Positions 6,892 through 11,264 of a stretch of 11,264 bases of DNA are shown one piece after another. Under the pieces are notes generated by a model. The model made no database searches. It was not told the DNA's origin and saw nothing but the letters and a program-made list of their open reading frames with translations. The position numbers and the translations under genes were made by a program. The first letter of the stretch is position 1. The number at the start of each line of letters is the position of its first letter. The DNA comes from an uncultured Christensenellaceae bacterium (GTDB taxonomy: Bacteria > Bacillota > Clostridia > Christensenellales > Pumilibacteraceae): contig CAJUQF010000060.1 of assembly GCA_910588315.1 (NCBI GenBank), positions 1-11,264 on the forward strand, written 5' to 3'.

Positions 6892-7277
6892 TGAGCATTT
6901 TTGCGGTCGCAGCCATAGCGCTTGTTACTGCGTTTTGCGTGCTTGTGCTTCGCGACGTAAACAGTCAGCTCGCTGCGGCGGTAGCGCTTGCCGGCGGGAT
7001 AACGGTAGTACTGTCCGTCGTCGATTATTTTGCGGATATTTTTTCGGTGATATCGGATATCGCTGCGCGCGCCGGGCTTGCCACTTCGGTAATTACTTTG
7101 TTGTTTAAAGTAATAGCTGTGGGGTACATAACCGAATTTTCTTCGTCGCTTATAGAAGATATGGGATTGTCGTCATTGGCGGATAAGGTCACTCTTGCGG
7201 GTAAGCTGATAATAGTTGCAGTGTCGTTGCCCGTAGTTGTCAAACTTTTCGAATTCATAGCGGGATTGCTGTCATGA
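6891..7277 (+). CDS. spoIIIAD: stage III sporulation protein AD
   Basis: Integral membrane protein of the SpoIIIA channel complex, 128 residues, about the family's normal length (B. subtilis about 133). Hydrophobic segments lie at about 2-19, 27-48, 62-83 and 103-127. The family-like stretch ITLLFKVIAVGYITEFSSSLIEDMG is followed by LADKVTLAGKLIIVAVSLPVV, the best conserved part of SpoIIIAD. The start ATG overlaps the spoIIIAC stop by one base (TGATG), indicating translational coupling. SpoIIIAC and SpoIIIAD resemble each other, and both are expected in the outer forespore membrane. Confidence 0.93.
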   Translation: MSIFAVAAIALVTAFCVLVLRDVNSQLAAAVALAGGITVVLSVVDYFADIFSVISDIAARAGLATSVITLLFKVIAVGYITEFSSSLIEDMGLSSLADKVTLAGKLIIVAVSLPVVVKLFEFIAGLLS

Positions 7278-8482
7278 AAAGAGTGTTATTACTTTTGTTT
7301 ATAACGATAGCGATCGTAGTATGCGGTGCGTTTATCGGTGTAAAAAACGACGGCGTTACCGGCGACTATGCGTCGCAGCTTGCCGAAAACGAGGGCGATG
7401 TCGCAGACAGCGTGGACGATCTGCTCGGTAAGCTCGATCTGAAAAGTGTGCAGGGTATTCTCGATATGCTGTCTTCGGAACAGATATCCGTGTTTGGATT
7501 CGGGGATATAGCAAAGCGTGTGCGCGCCGTTGCGAGCGGTGAATTCGAGAACGATTTCGGCGGAATAGTATCGTATATAACGTCATTGCTCGGAGCAGAC
7601 ATATTCGAATTTTTACCGATGCTGATTGCGTGTCTTGCCATAGTGCTTGCTTATAATATAATCAACTCCGTAAAAGCTCGATTCGCTTCAGACTCTGTCG
7701 AAAAAGTCGTGCGGTTCGCTACCGGCACGCTTGCCATGTCGGTGATCGTCGGGTACTTTTCTGCGGTAATGGTAAGCGCCGTAGGGTTTGTGACGTCCGT
7801 AAAGAGTCAAATCAATGCGGTCTCTCCGGTATTGCTTACTCTTATGACGGCGGCAGGCGCAACGTCGTCGGCGGGAGTGTACGCGCCGTCCGTCGCTGTT
7901 CTAGGCAGCGGCATGACCAATATAGTTACATATCTGGCATTTCCCGCATTGCTTATGAGCTTGGTATTCGATATTATCGGTTCGGTATCTACCGGGATCA
8001 AGCTCGGAAAAACATCGGAATTTTTCCGATCGGCATGCAAATGGTTTTTGGCTACGGCATTTTTTTTGTTCGTAACGGTCATAGGTGTGTCGGGTATAAC
8101 CGCATCGGTACGCGACGGGATATCCGTCCGTGCGGCAAAGTTTGCCGTTTCCAAGTATGTGCCGGTGATAGGAGGATATTTATCGCAGGGTTTCGATTTC
8201 GTAATGGCGGGCAACGTATTGATAAAGAATGCGCTCGGTTCGAGCGCCGTCGTACTTATCGTACTTTGCGCAGCTCCGGTTATAGCAAAACTCGCCGTAT
8301 TTACATTGACGTTAAAACTCACTGCGGCGATCGCAGAACCGCTCGGCGGTGATAAACTCGGCGGCATATTGACCTCGGTATCCAAATCTTCGTCGACTAT
8401 GACCGCCGTTGTTGCCGCCATGACTTTTTTGTATATATTGTTTTTATCGATGATACTTTGTACGGGGAATATATCGCTATGA
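7274..8482 (+). CDS. spoIIIAE: stage III sporulation protein AE
   Basis: Largest polytopic component of the SpoIIIA complex, thought to form the membrane channel part. The 402-residue protein begins with a signal-peptide-like segment (3-22). A soluble region rich in acidic residues follows (about 30-105), and then several membrane helices, roughly at 112-130, 150-174, 215-236, 256-276, 322-345 and 376-397. Family signatures include NAVSPVLLTLMTAAGATSSAG (181-201), KYVPVIGGYLSQGFD (294-308) and IAEPLGGDKLGG (353-364). The start ATG 7274 overlaps the spoIIIAD stop (ATGA). The length matches the B. subtilis protein (about 399), and nothing appears missing. Confidence 0.95.
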   Translation: MKRVLLLLFITIAIVVCGAFIGVKNDGVTGDYASQLAENEGDVADSVDDLLGKLDLKSVQGILDMLSSEQISVFGFGDIAKRVRAVASGEFENDFGGIVSYITSLLGADIFEFLPMLIACLAIVLAYNIINSVKARFASDSVEKVVRFATGTLAMSVIVGYFSAVMVSAVGFVTSVKSQINAVSPVLLTLMTAAGATSSAGVYAPSVAVLGSGMTNIVTYLAFPALLMSLVFDIIGSVSTGIKLGKTSEFFRSACKWFLATAFFLFVTVIGVSGITASVRDGISVRAAKFAVSKYVPVIGGYLSQGFDFVMAGNVLIKNALGSSAVVLIVLCAAPVIAKLAVFTLTLKLTAAIAEPLGGDKLGGILTSVSKSSSTMTAVVAAMTFLYILFLSMILCTGNISL

Positions 8483-8949
8483 ATGCTTTTGCCGCATGGG
8501 GACTATCCATTCTTGGTTTGGCTGTGATAACAACGATAGCCGAAATGCTTTTGCCGCGCGGAAAGATGCGCAATGTGATTCGTTCGGTTACGGCAACGAT
8601 TGCGGCGCTTGTCATAATAACGCCGTTGCCGAAGATTTTCAAGGACGGCGTAAATTTCGATTTTTTCGGCGACGATGCGGTGGAGACCGATTCCGAATAT
8701 CTTGAGTACATTGAGGAAACTAAGTGCAAACTCATAAGCAATGCCGCACGCGATTATCTTGCGCAAAAAGGTTACGACGGCGTCGAAATCACCGTAACGC
8801 TTGACGGATTCAAAGTTAAATCAGCTACCGCAAATATTGTCGAAACGGGCATTACGGGCGACGACGGGCATATAAATAAGAGTGAAATCAAAAAACTGCT
8901 TGCCGAATATTTCGGTATAGACAAGGAGGCGGTTATGGCTTATGGTTAA
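8479..8949 (+). CDS. spoIIIAF: stage III sporulation protein AF
   Basis: Bitopic membrane protein of the SpoIIIA complex, 156 residues. Two membrane helices (about 6-25 and 34-50) are separated by a short basic loop, LPRGKMRNVIR. After an acidic linker comes a soluble alpha/beta domain (about 75-150) with the ring-building type pattern: helix, then VEITVTLDGFKVKSATANI, then a helix near the end. The start ATG 8479 overlaps the spoIIIAE stop (ATGA) with GGGGA at 8464-8468. An in-frame TTG at 8458 is less likely. The 3' end contains the AGGAGG (8924-8929) used by spoIIIAG and overlaps that gene by 8 bases. Confidence 0.93.
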   Translation: MNAFAAWGLSILGLAVITTIAEMLLPRGKMRNVIRSVTATIAALVIITPLPKIFKDGVNFDFFGDDAVETDSEYLEYIEETKCKLISNAARDYLAQKGYDGVEITVTLDGFKVKSATANIVETGITGDDGHINKSEIKKLLAEYFGIDKEAVMAYG

Positions 8950-9382
8950 AACACCCGGCTTTATCGAAAAGCTCAAGAATATAAAACACATAGAGATAAT
9001 CGCATGCGGGCTGATACTTGCGGTGGTGTTGTTGGTGTATTTTTCGTGCGCATCATGCTCCGACGAAAAATCGGCGGCTACATCGGCGGGAGATCTCGAT
9101 TTATCCAATGCGGATTATTGCACGTCGATGCAAGTGCAGGTGGAACGGATAGTTTCCAAAATATCCGGCGTCGGCGATGCGTCTGTTGTAATCAACTGGG
9201 ATAAGAGTGTCGATAATACCGGTTTCGGAAGCGGTTCGACCGAAAATCCCAAACCCGTCGGCGCGCTCATAGTATGCGACGGCGGTAACAGTACTAAAGT
9301 GAAACTCGACGTGATTTATGCGGTTTCCACACTGCTCGATCTGTCGATAGAAAGAATAATGGTATATCCAAAATCACATTAG
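8942..9382 (+). CDS. spoIIIAG: stage III sporulation protein AG (ring-forming), short form
   Basis: Bitopic protein whose extracytoplasmic domain forms a large ring in the intermembrane space of the SpoIIIA-SpoIIQ channel. One membrane helix (about 18-35) is followed by a ring-building domain: helix 62-75 (QVQVERIVSKISGVG), strand 79-87, strand VGALIVCDGG (106-115), helix 119-132 and the final strand IERIMVYPKS. At 146 residues it is much shorter than the B. subtilis protein (229). The loop between the first two strands (89-105) is only about 17 residues, so the extra beta insertion known from the B. subtilis ring is absent. AGGAGG at 8924-8929 lies 12 bases before ATG 8942. Confidence 0.93.
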   Translation: MVKTPGFIEKLKNIKHIEIIACGLILAVVLLVYFSCASCSDEKSAATSAGDLDLSNADYCTSMQVQVERIVSKISGVGDASVVINWDKSVDNTGFGSGSTENPKPVGALIVCDGGNSTKVKLDVIYAVSTLLDLSIERIMVYPKSH

Positions 9383-9392
9383 TGGAGGCAAT

Positions 9393-9872
9393 ATGAGTAA
9401 AAAGAAAAAAATCATCGTTTTGGCCAGTATGGTAGCTTTACTTGTTCTTACCGGGTGTTTGAACTATTTTCTTAACCGTCCCGGCAGTCAACAGGCAAAC
9501 GCCGACGCATCCGTGACGTACAGCGACTACTTTACTGCGTCGCGCAACGACAGAACAACATCGCGCAACGAGACGGTCATGTATTACCGTTCAATTATCG
9601 ACGGCGAGGCGACTTCCGCCGAAGCAAAAGCAAACGCCGAGGCGGAGCTTGCGGCGCTCGTCGCCGGCGCCGACACAGAGCAACGGCTCGAGACGCTCAT
9701 TAAATCGCTCGGCTACAGCGATTGCATCGTTACGGTAGGTAACGAGAAGATCAACGTTATAGTCAAATCCGATTCGCTCGACGAAAAGGAAACGGCGCAG
9801 CTTCTTGACATGGTTTGTACCGAAACCGGAAAAAGCATAGGTCACATAAGAGTAAAATCAATTGATCTGTAG
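9393..9872 (+). CDS. spoIIIAH: stage III sporulation protein AH
   Basis: Bitopic mother-cell protein whose YscJ/FliF-like domain docks with forespore SpoIIQ to bridge the two spore membranes. The 159-residue protein has a KKKK start, a membrane segment at 7-27, a low-complexity linker, an alanine-rich helix (about 70-91) and a compact alpha/beta domain to the end. Family-typical pieces are SDYFTASRNDRTTSRNE and the terminal TGKSIGHIRVKSI. The membrane segment holds LTGC (19-22), which matches a lipobox; relatives usually have a tyrosine at that place. GGAGG at 9384-9388 lies 4 bases before ATG 9393, and 10 bases separate the gene from spoIIIAG. The SpoIIQ partner gene is not in the window. 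Confidence 0.94.
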   Translation: MSKKKKIIVLASMVALLVLTGCLNYFLNRPGSQQANADASVTYSDYFTASRNDRTTSRNETVMYYRSIIDGEATSAEAKANAEAELAALVAGADTEQRLETLIKSLGYSDCIVTVGNEKINVIVKSDSLDEKETAQLLDMVCTETGKSIGHIRVKSIDL

Positions 9873-9904
9873 ACAAACGTACGGTACAATACGATAAGAA
9901 AACG

Positions 9905-9930
9905 GCGGACGTCTGAAACGTCCGCTTTTT
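9905..9930 (+). terminator. intrinsic terminator of the spoIIIA operon
   Basis: A perfect 8-base-pair stem, GCGGACGT (9905-9912) with ACGTCCGC (9918-9925), encloses a 5-base loop and is followed by TTTTT (9926-9930). It lies 32 bases after the spoIIIAH stop. spoIVB must therefore rely mainly on its own promoter. Confidence 0.92.
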
Positions 9931-10029
9931 ATATGAAAAAAATATGCGATATCATCGATTTTATATTTATATGCAGTAATAGTCGATTGCAAATATGTAT
10001 TATTTGCTTTTTCGGGAATGGGTTAAGGA

Positions 10030-10060
10030 GTATATTATATCGCCATAGCTGCAAAAACTA
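10030..10060 (+). promoter_or_regulatory. candidate forespore (sigma-F/sigma-G) promoter of spoIVB
   Basis: GTATA (10030-10034), a 16-base spacer, then GCAAAAACTA (10051-10060). Against the sigma-F pattern GYWTA, 16 bases, GGNRANAMTW, I count 5 of 5 and 9 of 10. spoIVB is transcribed in the forespore by sigma-F and sigma-G in B. subtilis, so the type fits. The -10 ends 7 bases before ATG 10068. The rest of the gap after the spoIIIA terminator (9931-10029) is AT-rich and shows nothing else I can support. Confidence 0.55.
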
Positions 10061-10067
10061 TCCGTAA

Positions 10068-11060
10068 ATGAAAAAGTTACGCGTTTTACTGTGCGCATTT
10101 TTGGCGCCTATATTTGTTATATTTTGTTTTAATACGACTCCCGTATTCGCAGAGTCCGACGCCGAAAGCGTATATATCGGAGGATTCCCGATAGGAATTT
10201 CACTCGATGTCGGCGGATTGTTGGTCGAAAGCGTCACCGGTGTCGAGACCGAATACGGTATTGCGGCCGTAGAAGGAATAAGAACAGGCGATATTATAAA
10301 AAAGATCGGTGGAAACGATGTCGATGACGTAGATGACATATCCGAATTTTTATCGGCGGAGCCGACCGAAATAGAACTCGTACGCGGCGGAACTACCGTC
10401 AACGTTACGGTAAAGCCGGTAATAGAAGCGTTCAGTTTAAAACCTCGCTTGGGAATAAAGATCAAAGATTTGATATACGGTGTCGGAACTGTGACATATG
10501 TAAAAAGCGACGGCAGTTTTACCGCGCTCGGTCACGAGATATCGAGCGAGACGGGAACGCATATACCGTTTTCGGGCGGACATGTTCATGCGTGTAAAGT
10601 AGTCGGGGTCAAGCGTGGCAAAAAAGGCGAGGCGGGGGCATTGCTCGCGTCGCTGTCTCCGGAAAAAACATACGGTTCCGTTACATGTAACAACAGTTTC
10701 GGGATCGCAGGCGTATACGACTGCGAAAAATCGGAAATATGCAAAAAAGGAGAATGCGTCAAAATCGCGAGCCGCGACCAAGTGCGCAACGGTCCGGCAA
10801 AAATAAGAACGGACGTAAACGGTACGCCGGAGTATTACGATATAGAAATAATCAAAGCCGTCAAGCAAAGCGGAAGGAAAGAAAAAGGCCTGATAATACG
10901 CGTTACGGACAAAAAACTGCTCGAAACGACGGGCGGCGTTGTCCGCGGAATGAGCGGCTCGCCCATATTACAGGATGGAAAATTGGTAGGAGCGGTCACG
11001 CACGTGTTTTTAAATGATTATACTAAGGGTTACGGGATCTATGCCGACTGTTTGAATTGA
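10068..11060 (+). CDS. spoIVB: SpoIVB peptidase (S55 family, sigma-K checkpoint protease)
   Basis: Forespore serine protease secreted into the intermembrane space, where it cleaves SpoIVFA so that SpoIVFB can activate sigma-K. The 330-residue protein has an N-terminal membrane or signal segment (5-27, with a possible cleavage site after VFA). A PDZ domain (about 40-118, with GIRTGDIIKKIGG) precedes the S55 peptidase domain. The catalytic triad is visible: H156 (TALGHEIS), D281 (RVTDKKLL) and S296 (GMSGSP). The terminal block GAVTHVFLNDYTKGYGIY is conserved. It is about 95 residues shorter than B. subtilis SpoIVB, mostly before and within the PDZ region. The stop TAA at 10065-10067 directly precedes ATG 10068 in frame and no ribosome site is present. 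The AAGGAG at 10025-10030 is 37 bases away and overlaps the promoter. Confidence 0.95.
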   Translation: MKKLRVLLCAFLAPIFVIFCFNTTPVFAESDAESVYIGGFPIGISLDVGGLLVESVTGVETEYGIAAVEGIRTGDIIKKIGGNDVDDVDDISEFLSAEPTEIELVRGGTTVNVTVKPVIEAFSLKPRLGIKIKDLIYGVGTVTYVKSDGSFTALGHEISSETGTHIPFSGGHVHACKVVGVKRGKKGEAGALLASLSPEKTYGSVTCNNSFGIAGVYDCEKSEICKKGECVKIASRDQVRNGPAKIRTDVNGTPEYYDIEIIKAVKQSGRKEKGLIIRVTDKKLLETTGGVVRGMSGSPILQDGKLVGAVTHVFLNDYTKGYGIYADCLN

Positions 11061-11089
11061 CAAAAAGTCGAATATTGTTTCAAAATGAC

Positions 11090-11118
11090 GAATATACGCG
11101 AAATGTCGCGCATAGATT
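11090..11118 (+). promoter_or_regulatory. candidate sigma-E promoter of the last gene
   Basis: GAATATA (11090-11096), a 14-base spacer, then CATAGATT (11111-11118): 6 of 7 and 6 of 8 to the sigma-E pattern. The -10 ends 6 bases before ATG 11125. A second sigma-E-like -35, GAATATT, lies 20 bases upstream (11070-11076) with only a poor -10. A perfect sigma-A -35, TTGACA (11057-11062), overlaps the spoIVB stop, but its best -10 is CAAAAT (11081-11086, 18-base spacer, 4 of 6). Confidence 0.4.
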
Positions 11119-11124
11119 TACAAC

Positions 11125-11264
11125 ATGAAACGAACTCTTGCAATATCCGATTGGTTTTACAGACTCTCGCACACAATACGCCGCAACAAGTTTTCCGTTG
11201 CGGTATACATACTGTTATGTCTGCTGTTTTGGTGGTAGGAATAGCCGTCGGCGCTAATATGAGC
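11125..11264 (+). CDS. N-terminus of a membrane protein, possibly SpoIIM; apparent frameshift; 3' partial
   Basis: From ATG 11125 the frame reads a short basic N-terminus (MKRTLAISDWFYR) and then the start of a membrane helix (FSVAVYILLCLLF), but stops at a TAG (11236-11238). The next frame continues the helix without a break as VVGIAVGANMS to the window edge. One extra T in the TTTT at 11227-11230 would join both into one continuous helix, LLCLLFLVVGIAVGANMS. The layout of a basic start plus a helix ending in F-x-x-G-I-x-x-G-A resembles SpoIIM, the engulfment protein of the SpoIIDMP complex, and the sigma-E-like promoter fits. With only about 47 residues this is a suggestion. An alternative ATG 11103 opens the second frame throughout but gives an unremarkable N-terminus. 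No ribosome site is present. Confidence 0.4.

Noticed and set aside
7807..8421. 204-codon open frame on the minus strand opposite spoIIIAE
   Set aside because: The threonine-, serine- and alanine-rich composition is a mirror of the hydrophobic spoIIIAE codons, and spoIIIAE is unambiguous on the + strand.
9873..10067. Possible small RNA, riboswitch or small gene in the spoIIIAH-spoIVB gap
   Set aside because: Beyond the terminator and the promoter I found no stable hairpin series, no start codon with a ribosome site and no conserved motif.
11066..11072. AGTCGAA as a Spo0A box upstream of the last gene
   Set aside because: It matches TGTCGAA at six of seven positions, but one isolated imperfect 7-mer in DNA rich in TCGA is expected by chance.
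11217..11264. Separate gene starting at ATG 11217 in the second frame
   Set aside because: The 16 visible codons lack a ribosome site and read as the second half of the membrane helix begun in the other frame; a frameshift explains both better.

Overview
The window comes from an endospore-forming member of the Clostridia (Firmicutes). The case rests on a complete spoIIIAA-AH operon followed by spoIVB, on classical TTGACA/TATAAT-type promoters with strong AGGAGG-like ribosome sites on the housekeeping genes, and on the nrnA-truB-ribF order typical of the end of a Firmicutes nusA/infB-type operon. The DNA is of medium GC content. I cannot name the genus from sequence alone. All genes are on the + strand.

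Layout. (1) Positions 2-3452: the 3' part of a housekeeping operon with nrnA (5' end cut by the window), truB, ribF and an endonuclease IV-like TIM-barrel gene overlapping the end of ribF. (2) Positions 3449-4575: a sigma-A promoter whose -35 box overlaps the previous stop codon, then an M24 Xaa-Pro peptidase (YqhT type). (3) Positions 4578-5262: a second sigma-A-type promoter, efp (elongation factor P) and an intrinsic terminator. (4) Positions 5286-9930: the eight-gene spoIIIA operon, tightly packed with 1-4 base overlaps, closed by an intrinsic terminator. (5) Positions 10030-11060: spoIVB with its own forespore-type promoter. (6) Positions 11061-11264: a third candidate sporulation promoter and the start of a membrane protein, possibly SpoIIM, with an apparent one-base frameshift, cut by the window edge.

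How the genes work together. NrnA, TruB and RibF are RNA turnover, tRNA modification and flavin cofactor enzymes. EF-P rescues ribosomes at proline runs and the M24 enzyme cleaves proline-containing peptides. In Bacillus subtilis yqhT-efp likewise lies just upstream of spoIIIA. SpoIIIAA-AH build the mother-cell half of the SpoIIIA-SpoIIQ channel that supports late forespore gene expression, and SpoIVB is the forespore protease whose signal triggers sigma-K activation in the mother cell. Here the two are adjacent, unlike in B. subtilis.

I found no CRISPR array, mobile element, RNA gene or plainly new system. The most interesting signal is regulatory. The three transcription units that start with a sporulation (or likely sporulation) gene each have a sporulation-sigma-like promoter whose -10 ends only 6-7 bases before the ATG. 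None of the three has a Shine-Dalgarno sequence, while the housekeeping genes and most internal operon genes do. This suggests leaderless sporulation mRNAs.
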